This document shows, in pieces, positions 24,817 to 34,914 of a DNA stretch of 48,858 nt. A model generated the notes under the pieces. That model did not search any database. It was given only the letters and a program-made list of their open reading frames with translations, and was not told the DNA's origin. The position numbers and the translations under genes were made by a program. This DNA is from Defluviitaleaceae bacterium (lineage in GTDB: Bacteria > Bacillota > Clostridia > Lachnospirales > WQUN01): contig WRAH01000020.1 of NCBI GenBank assembly GCA_009780315.1, forward strand, positions 1 to 48,858, read 5' to 3'. Within the stretch, counting starts at the first letter, position 1, and every line of letters begins with the position of its first letter.

Positions 24817-25167
24817 CTAAAGCGACTTACGTCTCAAAAGTATGCTGGTTTCCAAACGCTCAAATACAATTGTATCCCCTGCTTCACAGCCTAATGCATC
24901 CATAAACTTTTTATCTAGGGTTATTGGTTTCCAAAAATAAATGACTAGGTCACTGTTTTCGTCTGCCACTAGCTCAATTGCGTTAGGCGTGTTTGTGACT
25001 ACTGCTTTAACGCTGCAACCACCTTTCCAGCCCCATTGCGTAAAAATTCTTGAAGGTATACAAAAACATTCGTTAGTGTCTAACCTACACTCTACCGGCA
25101 CATTATCTCTTTCATCTGCTTCATCAAACATACGCATTACTTCTCCTGGGCTTGTCATCCATCCCAT
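24817..25167 (-). CDS. Second small protein with AbrB-like motifs
   Basis: 116 residues. Two segments read like AbrB hairpins: RLDTNECFCIPSRIFTQWG (about 28-46) and PITLDKKFMDALGCEAGDT (about 81-99), the second ending in ILLRRKSL as AbrB domains do. The first copy is more diverged than in the 15006 protein and contains Cys residues. A role as DNA-binding regulator is inferred. GAGGTG lies five bases before the ATG. No leader RNA like that at 14746 is present upstream. Confidence 0.65.
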   Translation of the reverse strand: MGWMTSPGEVMRMFDEADERDNVPVECRLDTNECFCIPSRIFTQWGWKGGCSVKAVVTNTPNAIELVADENSDLVIYFWKPITLDKKFMDALGCEAGDTIVFERLETSILLRRKSL

Positions 25168-25433
25168 AAATACACCTCTTTCAATATCTTTTTGATGATA
25201 TATATTATATGCTTATTGCAACAAATGTCTAATTATGTCAATGAATAAAAATGCTATTTAAAAAATTATTGGTTGGCGATACTCCATTTGATATTCAGCT
25301 AAAAACACAATATAGGATTAAATATGAGTTACTACATAATATGACATGACTTACTGCAAATTTTCACATCAATAATTTATTTGCAATATTATTACAATAT
25401 AAGACATTTTTTTAAGAAAAGAGTGTGGCAAAC
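25168..25433. other. AT-rich intergenic region
   Basis: Upstream region shared by the minus-strand AbrB-like gene and the plus-strand genes that follow. No convincing promoter, RNA or long inverted repeat was identified, although AT-rich -10-like words are frequent. Confidence 0.45.
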
Positions 25434-25529
25434 ATGTTCTTTAACTTTATATTTGCATTGATATTTGCTAGTTCTGAACCTGTAATAATTATGCCTTTTA
25501 GTGAACCCGAACCACCGTGCGAATTTTAA
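25434..25529 (+). CDS. Possible 31-residue peptide gene
   Basis: An open frame of 31 codons encodes a peptide with a hydrophobic start (MFFNFIFALIFASS) and a short acidic, proline-rich tail ending PFSEPEPPCEF. The shape resembles a small exported peptide. The ribosome binding site is weak (AAGAG about 12 bases upstream). It lies 56 bases before a helix-turn-helix regulator gene on the same strand, the arrangement seen for peptide pheromones and their sensors. It may be a chance frame. Confidence 0.3.
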   Translation: MFFNFIFALIFASSEPVIIMPFSEPEPPCEF

Positions 25530-25585
25530 TAATATTATAAGCTCAAATAATACTGGGTCTTTTTGAAAGATAGGAGATGTTATTG

Positions 25586-26638
25586 ATGAAGCCAGAAATA
25601 ACAAAAGAATCTTTGATACAGGAGTTTCTTGTATTTACTTTTGTTTCAAAATCAGGTTTACGAAAATTTATAATCAAGATTGAAACATATATGGATAAAA
25701 AACCACCAGATTCAGAACTAACGCTTATTTTAAGTACACTGAAAACTGTAAAAGCTGAAAAAAATCAACAGTGTTTTGAAGAATGTTGTGCCGCGGCAGC
25801 ACCAGCTTTTGAGGCATTAAAATCCATTAAAACACGGGATTATTTGCATTTCTATTGCATGTCAATGTTCATTACTTATCTTCCAGCCATCAACGAATCA
25901 TGGGCTTTTTTCAAAGAGGCATTAAAGGCACTTGAAAGCTATGATGGTGAAAAATATTTGCAAATTCGCATTGCTTTTCACTTCAATATGACTAGGAGGG
26001 TTTTGCGTACCAAATACTTTGAACCATCTATCGACAGTGCAACATTAGACGCTAAATTTTCCCAATGTCATGACTATGCTATGGCTATGTGTGTGCAAAG
26101 AAAACGCCCACAGCAACATGCATTAAAAGTCAGAAAAGGCATTTATGAAAATGATATGGAGCTAGTTAAAGATGGATTAAATACGCTTCTGGAACTTGAC
26201 GAAAAGAAACGATATAAAAATGTAAAGGCAGATATCGTTGAATACTTGAAATTTATGGATGAGAGCCTAACTGTTGACCTATTAAACACCCTGCAAGGTC
26301 ATCAAATTGGAAAACGCCGTCGGGAAATGCAGTTATCCGTGGCACAATTAGCCGATTATGCTGATATTGAGGAAACCTCATTACATGCCATCGAACGTGG
26401 TGACGCTGGTATCTCTACACTTGTACTCAGAAATATTTGCAAAGCCCTATCCGTAAGCGCAGACTACATTATTGGCAATGACAACGCCAAGTCAGAAGAC
26501 GAAGACCTTTTTATGTCCCGCATTAAAGTACGTTTAGCAAATGTGCCAAAAGAAAAGAAAGAAACTTTTTGGCAAATGTTTATCGCCGCCGCAGAAAGTC
26601 TCCATCTTAATGACAATGAAGAAGTAGCCAATGGATAA
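25586..26638 (+). CDS. Regulator with C-terminal XRE-type helix-turn-helix
   Basis: 350 residues. The last third contains an HTH_3 domain (about 242-297: IGKRRREMQLSVAQLADYAD, then LHAIERG and ICKALSVSADYIIG). The first 240 residues are helical and may form tetratricopeptide-like repeats. This order is the reverse of the RRNPP peptide sensors, where the DNA-binding domain comes first. The start was placed at ATG 25586, nine bases after AGGAG; the ATG at 25577 abuts the binding site. Ligand and targets are unknown. A strong terminator follows. Confidence 0.8.
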   Translation: MKPEITKESLIQEFLVFTFVSKSGLRKFIIKIETYMDKKPPDSELTLILSTLKTVKAEKNQQCFEECCAAAAPAFEALKSIKTRDYLHFYCMSMFITYLPAINESWAFFKEALKALESYDGEKYLQIRIAFHFNMTRRVLRTKYFEPSIDSATLDAKFSQCHDYAMAMCVQRKRPQQHALKVRKGIYENDMELVKDGLNTLLELDEKKRYKNVKADIVEYLKFMDESLTVDLLNTLQGHQIGKRRREMQLSVAQLADYADIEETSLHAIERGDAGISTLVLRNICKALSVSADYIIGNDNAKSEDEDLFMSRIKVRLANVPKEKKETFWQMFIAAAESLHLNDNEEVANG

Positions 26639-26643
26639 AACAA

Positions 26644-26685
26644 AAAAAGAGAGGTGCAGTTCATATGAACTGCACCTCTCTTTTT
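26644..26685. terminator. Perfect 42-base palindromic terminator
   Basis: Each arm is 21 bases (AAAAAGAGAGGTGCAGTTCAT and its complement) without mismatch, with A/T runs on both ends. It ends both the HTH gene and the convergent membrane-protein gene. Confidence 0.93.
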
Positions 26686-26694
26686 GTTTCCTTC

Positions 26695-27141
26695 TCACAT
26701 ATTTTTGTTTTCGTTTGTTGTATCTTCGAGATTTCCCATTTCTGCTTGATACCGTTTATTCTTACTTGCGCCAACAAGAAATAAAATGGGCATTAGCAAT
26801 CCAACAATCAGAAATAAATTTCCCAGTATTAAAATGTTAAAAATCAATGTAATGACTGCAAAAATTACACTAATGATACCAAGGGTAAACAAGAAATTTG
26901 CTTTTTCTGGGTTATTGCAAAATCTGATACCACTAATACTCATAAACAACATATATCCTGAAAGTATAAGCGCGTAAGCATACCATATACTCCATGGGAT
27001 AAAAATTGGCAAAACCGCGTCCCAGTAGGATGATGATAAAAGCATGGGTACAGAAGTAAGTATGTTAATCCCACCGCCAACCAGCAGAATAATACTTGTG
27101 ACAAAGATAAGGGTCTTTCCAGGTAAATTTAATTTATACAT
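26695..27141 (-). CDS. Small membrane protein
   Basis: 148 residues with four predicted membrane helices (about 10-30, 45-65, 82-100, 103-125) and a charged tail. No family was recognised. GGAGA lies six bases before the ATG. It is followed by the bidirectional terminator and lies 89 bases downstream of the DUF454 gene. Confidence 0.75.
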   Translation of the reverse strand: MYKLNLPGKTLIFVTSIILLVGGGINILTSVPMLLSSSYWDAVLPIFIPWSIWYAYALILSGYMLFMSISGIRFCNNPEKANFLFTLGIISVIFAVITLIFNILILGNLFLIVGLLMPILFLVGASKNKRYQAEMGNLEDTTNENKNM

Positions 27142-27230
27142 GCAATGTCTCCTTCAAACCATAGGATTTCGCCTGTCAGCGTATACATATTTTAGCATTC
27201 CTTTGCCATAAATTCAATGGCAATTGTTTT

Positions 27231-27599
27231 TTATTCTTCTTTTCGTATGGTCTTTACCCTAAAGCCAAAATATAAAACATGCAAAACCCAAATGATTGCC
27301 ATGATAACCTGTGCTATTCTTGGCGCAGATGTCATGCCCATGATAAAAAAGCTGAATCCCATAAACACTGTAATTGTAGCCAGCAAGGTAAGTTTAGACT
27401 TCATTGTCATAGCGCTTTCCTTAACAAACCCTTCTACACTGTTTTTGTATAAACGGGTAGCCGTAAACCAGTTATGAAGCCTTTTAGAACTTTTGCCGAA
27501 ACATATCGCCGCCAACAATACAAAGGGTGTTGTGGGTATGAAAGGCAACACCACCCCAGCCCCACCTAGTCCAAGAAAAAGTATGCCTAAGATTGCCAT
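27231..27599 (-). CDS. DUF454 (YbaN-like) inner membrane protein
   Basis: 122 residues. GVVLPFIPTTPFVLLAAICF followed by SKRLHNWF is the DUF454 signature; three to four membrane helices. Its function is unknown. The first ATG after an in-frame stop is 27599, eight bases past the katG stop, and no ribosome binding site is visible, so translation may depend on coupling to katG. Confidence 0.85.
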   Translation of the reverse strand: MAILGILFLGLGGAGVVLPFIPTTPFVLLAAICFGKSSKRLHNWFTATRLYKNSVEGFVKESAMTMKSKLTLLATITVFMGFSFFIMGMTSAPRIAQVIMAIIWVLHVLYFGFRVKTIRKEE

Positions 27600-27606
27600 A
27601 GGGATA

Positions 27607-29859
<2,253 letters not shown>

Positions 29860-29866
29860 TTACAAT

Positions 29867-29921
29867 AAAAAAAGATGAGTGAATCATCGCATATTGCCGA
29901 TAATTCATCATCTGTTTTTTT
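29867..29921. terminator. Terminator after the GNAT genes
   Basis: GATGAGTGAATCATCG and CGATAATTCATCATC form an imperfect stem flanked by A and T runs of seven. On the minus strand it ends the GNAT pair; it also separates them from katG. Confidence 0.75.
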
Positions 29922-29972
29922 ACGTTAAAATGTATTCACCATGAGGGGTACAGGCTTCCACATGTTCTTTCA

Positions 29973-30488
29973 TCACTGCAATTTATACCGCGCAACAACC
30001 TCACCATCTATAACACGCCCATCTTCTTCATAGCCATATGATGCAAAGGTAGTTTTTGAGCCTATATTGGTAGGCTCATAGGAAACATAACAGTAAGTTG
30101 CTTCGCCCCAAGGTTTCGACTTTATTTCTTCCATTACTTGAAAAACCATTTCCCGCCCTATGCCTTTGCGCTGGTGGTTTTTGTCTACTAATAAACGCCA
30201 GAAATAATAATGATGTTCTTTGGTGCAGTAGGTATCTTCATCGCCTTCGTCACCTGGAGGAAAATAACCGTACATTGCAAAACCTACCATTTTTCCATTT
30301 TCGTATGCGGCGAAAGGTACTGCAATATCGCCTTTACCTGTTTCTGCGTAGGCTTTATTTGCATCGTATGCTTCTGCAAGACTAATGGAGTTATCTGCCA
30401 CAAAGCCTGTTTGCTCCGGTAAAAAATCAAGTGCTATACACTCTTTCATGTTGTCGTCTAAAATTGAGATTTTTTTCATTGTTAACAT
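29973..30488 (-). CDS. GNAT-family N-acetyltransferase
   Basis: 171 residues. LLVDKNHQRKGIGREMVFQV contains the acetyl-CoA pyrophosphate loop RxxGxG in its Q/R-K-G-I-G form. MVGFAMYGYF and CYVSYEPTN provide the flanking strands. It acetylates an unknown amine, perhaps a polyamine or antibiotic. AGGAGG lies six bases before the ATG. A related but altered copy lies 21 bases upstream on the same strand. Confidence 0.88.
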   Translation of the reverse strand: MLTMKKISILDDNMKECIALDFLPEQTGFVADNSISLAEAYDANKAYAETGKGDIAVPFAAYENGKMVGFAMYGYFPPGDEGDEDTYCTKEHHYYFWRLLVDKNHQRKGIGREMVFQVMEEIKSKPWGEATYCYVSYEPTNIGSKTTFASYGYEEDGRVIDGEVVARYKLQ

Positions 30489-30509
30489 GGTGTCCTCCTC
30501 GTGGTTTTC

Positions 30510-30998
30510 TTACAAGCTCATGCGTGTAATCATATCGTCATCATCTGGGTCTTGCCACTTCATGTTTGTTTTAGTAAACCCTACAACCTCATAGATTTTT
30601 GCCATGTCTTCCTCTTTTGGGTTATAGCTTGCAAAAACAGCGGTTGCCTCGCCATGGGGTTTACGTTGTATTTCTTCCAGTATTTTGCGGAGTGATGCTT
30701 CTTCATAGCCTTTATTCAAGTGGTTTTTGTCAATCATAACAGGACGGATACGATAGCAAACTTCTTTGAAATCCAAGTCTTCAAGGTAATAGTTATACGA
30801 AATCAAGCCCACCATTGTCCCGTTAGCATATATTGCCCGACACTCCATCGCCACGCTGTATCTTTTAAATCGCCTATGAGCAAATGCTAATGTTATGGCA
30901 TTTGACCATACATAGTCTTTTTTCTCTGGCGCAATATCAAGGGCTATGCACTCCTTCATGTTGTCGCTTAGTATTGTGATTTTTTTAAGTTCTACCAT
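30510..30998 (-). CDS. GNAT-like paralog with altered acetyl-CoA loop
   Basis: 162 residues. It shares the opening ITILSDNMKECIALDIAPE and the MIDKNHLNKG block with the gene downstream, so the two are a tandem duplication. The acetyl-CoA loop reads NKGYEEAS in place of RKGIGREM, so the second glycine is lost and catalysis is doubtful. The start was placed at ATG 30998, five bases after GGAGG; the ATG at 31010 is before that site. It could still bind the substrate or pair with its neighbour. Confidence 0.8.
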   Translation of the reverse strand: MVELKKITILSDNMKECIALDIAPEKKDYVWSNAITLAFAHRRFKRYSVAMECRAIYANGTMVGLISYNYYLEDLDFKEVCYRIRPVMIDKNHLNKGYEEASLRKILEEIQRKPHGEATAVFASYNPKEEDMAKIYEVVGFTKTNMKWQDPDDDDMITRMSL

Positions 30999-31053
30999 AA
31001 ATACCTCCATTGATTGCTAATATAAATTTCTCACACGACCTGCTAACATACTT

Positions 31054-31083
31054 ATTCTTTCACATGTGCTTGCCCAGTGTCAA
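31054..31083 (-). promoter_or_regulatory. Promoter of the GNAT pair
   Basis: Minus strand TTGACA, 18 bp, AAGAAT, about 55 bases before the first GNAT start. Confidence 0.55.
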
Positions 31084-31116
31084 TGGAGCGTTTGATTATA
31101 AAAGAACTTTATCTTT

Positions 31117-32112
31117 TCAGTTTTTTCTTGGCGGTGCAGTAGATTCCCTTATGACTAAAGTAGGCTCTAGCTGTGATTGTCTGATAGGAATTTTTTGCGC
31201 AATGCCGCGCAATAATGCACACGCAGTTTCGCCCAATGCAGATGTATCTTGTGAGATGGTCGTTAGTGTGGGGGTACAGCCCAAGCCAAAAGGGTTATTG
31301 TCAAATCCAACAATAGAAAAATCACGGGGCAAGCTGATTCCCAATAAATGAAACTGACGAATCGCACCCAATGCCATTAAGTCGCTGGCAAAATAAATGG
31401 CGGTGGCATCTGTTTTAGCAAAATAATCTGCCGCACGGGCACCGCTTTCCATGCTGTAATCTCCGCTAAAGCAAAGGGATTCATCAAAGGGTATTTCATT
31501 TGCAACCATTGCAGCAACATAACCGGCCATGCGCTCTTGTGAAATATAGGCTTCTTTGTGACCGTTTACGAAGCCTATTTTTTTATGCCCAAGTTCCGCA
31601 AGGTGACGAATGGCTAACCCGCCGCCAGACAGGCTATTTGTGCCGACAAAACCCACTTGGGGGTTATGACAGCGGATATCCATAACCACAGTTGGAGTGG
31701 CTACAGTTTCAAGTTGATGATAGTAGGGGTCGGTATTTTTAATGCCCGTGATAAAAAGCCCGTCAAAGCGATTTCTAAAGGCAACTTGGTCAAGAGTTTC
31801 TTGGGCTTGCATGTCTGAATCTATGTTGACAATGACCACATCATGGTCTATGCGTTCTGCATGGCGTTGCAGCCCCATGTAAAAATTAAATGCAAAAGAT
31901 GCTTGGTCATCTTCCATATTGTCGGGCTGTACTGCAAGCACACCCAAGCGGCGGCGTGTCCCTGAGCTTTTTAAATATCCTAATTCATTGGCATATGTCA
32001 TCACGCGGTTTCTTGTGTCTTCACTAATATCGCGGCGGCCAGATAATGCTTTTGAAACTGTGGCAGGGGAAAGTCCTAGTCCATCAGCAATACGTTTTAC
32101 AGTTGGTTTCAT
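31117..32112 (-). CDS. LacI-family transcriptional regulator (second)
   Basis: 331 residues: an N-terminal helix-turn-helix (TVKRIADGLGLSPATVSKAL) and a sugar-binding-protein-like sensor domain. The hinge region reads YLKSSGTRRRLGV and lacks the usual N-x-x-A-R-x-L helix, so it may not bend a central CG as LacI does. It is divergent from the GH65-ABC operon, whose promoter region contains three TTTCGTAAA half-sites, and most likely controls it in response to its sugar. The binding site GGGAAGAG is moderate. Confidence 0.93.
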   Translation of the reverse strand: MKPTVKRIADGLGLSPATVSKALSGRRDISEDTRNRVMTYANELGYLKSSGTRRRLGVLAVQPDNMEDDQASFAFNFYMGLQRHAERIDHDVVIVNIDSDMQAQETLDQVAFRNRFDGLFITGIKNTDPYYHQLETVATPTVVMDIRCHNPQVGFVGTNSLSGGGLAIRHLAELGHKKIGFVNGHKEAYISQERMAGYVAAMVANEIPFDESLCFSGDYSMESGARAADYFAKTDATAIYFASDLMALGAIRQFHLLGISLPRDFSIVGFDNNPFGLGCTPTLTTISQDTSALGETACALLRGIAQKIPIRQSQLEPTLVIRESTAPPRKN

Positions 32113-32191
32113 TCACGCTCTTCCCAATCTTATAGAGAATTTGTCAATCATTCTACAGTTAAAACGCGCTGAATGTAAATATGTAAATTTA

Positions 32192-32224
32192 TTTACGAAA
32201 TATTTTCGTAAAACATTTCGTAAA
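32192..32224. promoter_or_regulatory. Triple half-site operator of the second LacI regulator
   Basis: TTTACGAAA, three bases, TTTCGTAAA form a palindrome (32192-32212); a second direct TTTCGTAAA follows at 32216-32224, 12 bases after the first. The group ends seven bases before the -35 box of the operon. Confidence 0.7.
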
Positions 32225-32230
32225 TAATTC

Positions 32231-32259
32231 TTGACAATTTCTAAGAACAGATGTATTTT
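32231..32259 (+). promoter_or_regulatory. Promoter of the second GH65 operon
   Basis: TTGACA, 17 bp, TATTTT. The leader to the first gene is about 75 bases. Confidence 0.8.
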
Positions 32260-32339
32260 GTGATTGTGCAAAATTTATAAACATCCCATCAATTAACCGA
32301 ACGTAGCCGTATCACATGATAAAAACAGGAGGATGTAAG

Positions 32340-32600
32340 ATGTTTCTTTTGGAAACCCCTACATGGGTCATTTTGTTGCCTGCCTTACTTATTTGTGGAT
32401 TAGCATATTTTTGCGCCAAATATTACAGTGACACTAATGATTTTAAGAAAAGCCTCATCATATATCTGCCCCCCAGTATGCTTATTGCCATTGGGTTTAG
32501 ATTTGCTGGGCTACCGTTTTTGCTGGGCGGCTTTATGGTTTTTGCAGGCTTTGTACTAATGATGTTTTTCTCTAATAAATTCTTTTATGAAGACAGGTGA
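32340..32600 (+). CDS. Small membrane protein of the sugar operon
   Basis: 86 residues with three predicted membrane helices (about 7-25, 38-52, 57-78). Not recognised. AGGAGG lies seven bases before ATG 32340; the in-frame ATG at 32316 lacks a binding site. It is the first gene of the operon, three bases before the GH65 gene, so it may serve the transporter, but no function can be assigned. Confidence 0.75.
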   Translation: MFLLETPTWVILLPALLICGLAYFCAKYYSDTNDFKKSLIIYLPPSMLIAIGFRFAGLPFLLGGFMVFAGFVLMMFFSNKFFYEDR

Positions 32601-32603
32601 ACT

Positions 32604-34901
32604 ATGAAAAGAGACGAATGGATACTTAAAGAGGATGGATTTAACCCAATGGCACTGGGAAAATGTGAATCTATCATGTGTCAAGGCAATGGTTACTTAG
32701 GGCTTCGCGCCGCAACGGAAGAACGATATATTGGCGAAAGACGCGGGCTTTTTATCGCAGGCACATTTAATCAGTTTCATGAAAGCGAAGTATGCGAGCT
32801 GCCCAATGCCGCCGATTGTCTGGAAATGGGTATTGACCTAAACGGTGAAACATTTTCATTACTTAGCGGCACGTTTAAGGATTATCAGCGGGAACTGGAC
32901 TTTGAAACAGGTGAATTGCATAGGCATGTAGAATGGACAGCCCCCAGCGGTGATGTATATGTACTTCACTTTTACCGTGTCGTATCCCTCCAAAACATCC
33001 ATACCATTGCCCAAAGGGTGGAAATTACACCCCTGTCAAGCCACGCAACGGTAAAACTTTCCACTGGCATTAACGGGCAAATGACAAACTCTGGCAGTCA
33101 ACATTTTTCTGAAGGGGCGAAGCGTTTTTACGACAGGCGGTACATGCAACTGGTACAGACCACCACCCAAAGCAATATTGATTTTGTGTTTACCACAGAT
33201 GTTAAGCTTTTAGAAAATGGGAAGGCAAAAAAGGTAGATACCCATATTGCCATGGACAGGCGCAAGATTTTTTCTGCTTTTACAACGGACATTTCCAAAG
33301 GCAGTACTTTAACCATTGAAAAAATCACAACGATTCATACATCACGGGACAAAAATATGGATGGTTGTGAAACGGCTGAAATTCAAGCCTTTGGATTAGA
33401 GCATTTGAAGGTGCAAGCGGCACTGGGTTATGCTGGTTTAGCAAAGCAAAGTGCTGAAACTTGGCAAAAACTTGTGTGGCACAACATCCCTGTGACAGTG
33501 GATTCTAAGAATCCGCACCATCAGCTTGCCTTACGCTTTGCCCAGTATCATCTGCAAATCATGGCTCCTGCCCATGACAACCGTATGAACATTGGTGCAA
33601 AAGCATTATCAGGCGAAGGGTATAAGGGGCATACCTTCTGGGATACAGAGATTTTTGCCCTTCCGTACTATATTTTTACCCAACCCAATACAGCCCGAAG
33701 CTTAGAAGAATATCGTTATCTATCCCTGCCTGGTGCAAGAGAAAAAGCAAAGGGCAACGGATACACCGGCGCACAGTTTCCATGGGAATCTGCATGGCTT
33801 ACAGATGGCGAAGTAACGCCGCTTTTTGGGGCGGCAGATATTGTTACAGGTCTTCCCATTCCTATACTCACAGGGCTTATTGAAATTCATATTTCCTGTG
33901 ATGTTTGCTTGGGCGTGTGGCAGTACTACATGGCAACAGGTGACGAAGACTTTATGGAAAAGTACGGCTATGAGTTGATTTTTGAAACCGCAACATTTTG
34001 GGCATCCCGCTTAGAAGACGGTGCAGATGGGCTGCTTCATATCAACAACGTCATAGGCCCTGACGAGTACAAAGACGGTGTGGATGATGATGCGTTTACA
34101 AACTACTTTGCCCGTTGGAATTTGCATTTGGCAATGGAGTATTACGACAAATTAAAGGACACCCCACTACTTGCCCGCTTACAAGAACGCCTAACCCTAG
34201 ACTATGATAAATGGGCAGAAAAAGCGGAGAAAATATACGTCCCAGCCCCGCGGGAAGATGGGGTTATTCCACAAAACCGCACATTCCTTGGGCTGAAAGA
34301 TATTGACTTAACAAAGTACAAAACCCAAAAACAAGTGGGTAGCATTTATAATGATTTTAACCATGAACAAATCGGCGAAATGCAAGTTTGTAAACAAGCG
34401 GATGTTTTGCTCTTGATTCTTCTCATGGAAGCTGCATTTACCCCAGAAGTAAAACGTGCCAACTGGAATTATTATGAGCCGCGTACTTTGCATGATTCCT
34501 CCCTTTCCTTATCTACCCACTGCATACTTGCAGGAGACATGGGAGATGATGATGAAGCTTTGGCATTGTTTGAGCGGGCTTGTAATATTGACATGGGGCC
34601 TAATTTACAAAGCTCCAATGATGGTGTTCATGCAGGGTCAATTGGCGGTATTTGGCAATGTGCAGTGCTTGGTTTTGGCGGGCTTAGACTGGTAGGCGGT
34701 CAAATCAGACTTGCCCCCAAATTGCCAGAATCATGGGATAAACTCACATTTTACGCATGGCTTCGGGGACAAAAGGTTAAGATTGAGGTGTCCAAGACTG
34801 AAATCATCCTTGAAAACGAAACCAAAACCGCAACAGTTGAGATAGAGATTAACGGCAACCAGCATGTTTTAACAGACATGCTCAATATAAAGCTAAAATA
34901 A
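32604..34901 (+). CDS. Glycoside hydrolase family 65 phosphorylase (full length)
   Basis: 765 residues, normal length for GH65. N-terminal beta-sandwich (about 1-270), linker, (alpha/alpha)6 barrel and small C-terminal beta domain. Conserved motifs: GNGYLGLRA (28-36), FWDTEIF (345-351), FPWES (392-396) and GPDEYKDG with the catalytic acid E488. It converts an alpha-glucobiose and phosphate to beta-glucose-1-phosphate and a sugar. With the sugar ABC genes behind it, the layout resembles kojibiose or nigerose phosphorylase clusters, but the bond specificity cannot be read by eye. No signal peptide. Confidence 0.93.
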   Translation: MKRDEWILKEDGFNPMALGKCESIMCQGNGYLGLRAATEERYIGERRGLFIAGTFNQFHESEVCELPNAADCLEMGIDLNGETFSLLSGTFKDYQRELDFETGELHRHVEWTAPSGDVYVLHFYRVVSLQNIHTIAQRVEITPLSSHATVKLSTGINGQMTNSGSQHFSEGAKRFYDRRYMQLVQTTTQSNIDFVFTTDVKLLENGKAKKVDTHIAMDRRKIFSAFTTDISKGSTLTIEKITTIHTSRDKNMDGCETAEIQAFGLEHLKVQAALGYAGLAKQSAETWQKLVWHNIPVTVDSKNPHHQLALRFAQYHLQIMAPAHDNRMNIGAKALSGEGYKGHTFWDTEIFALPYYIFTQPNTARSLEEYRYLSLPGAREKAKGNGYTGAQFPWESAWLTDGEVTPLFGAADIVTGLPIPILTGLIEIHISCDVCLGVWQYYMATGDEDFMEKYGYELIFETATFWASRLEDGADGLLHINNVIGPDEYKDGVDDDAFTNYFARWNLHLAMEYYDKLKDTPLLARLQERLTLDYDKWAEKAEKIYVPAPREDGVIPQNRTFLGLKDIDLTKYKTQKQVGSIYNDFNHEQIGEMQVCKQADVLLLILLMEAAFTPEVKRANWNYYEPRTLHDSSLSLSTHCILAGDMGDDDEALALFERACNIDMGPNLQSSNDGVHAGSIGGIWQCAVLGFGGLRLVGGQIRLAPKLPESWDKLTFYAWLRGQKVKIEVSKTEIILENETKTATVEIEINGNQHVLTDMLNIKLK

Positions 34902-34914
34902 AGGAGCATTTATC

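Noticed and set aside
25392..25604. 70-codon frame on the minus strand
   Set aside because: No ribosome binding site, overlaps the plus-strand regulator start and has no recognisable features.
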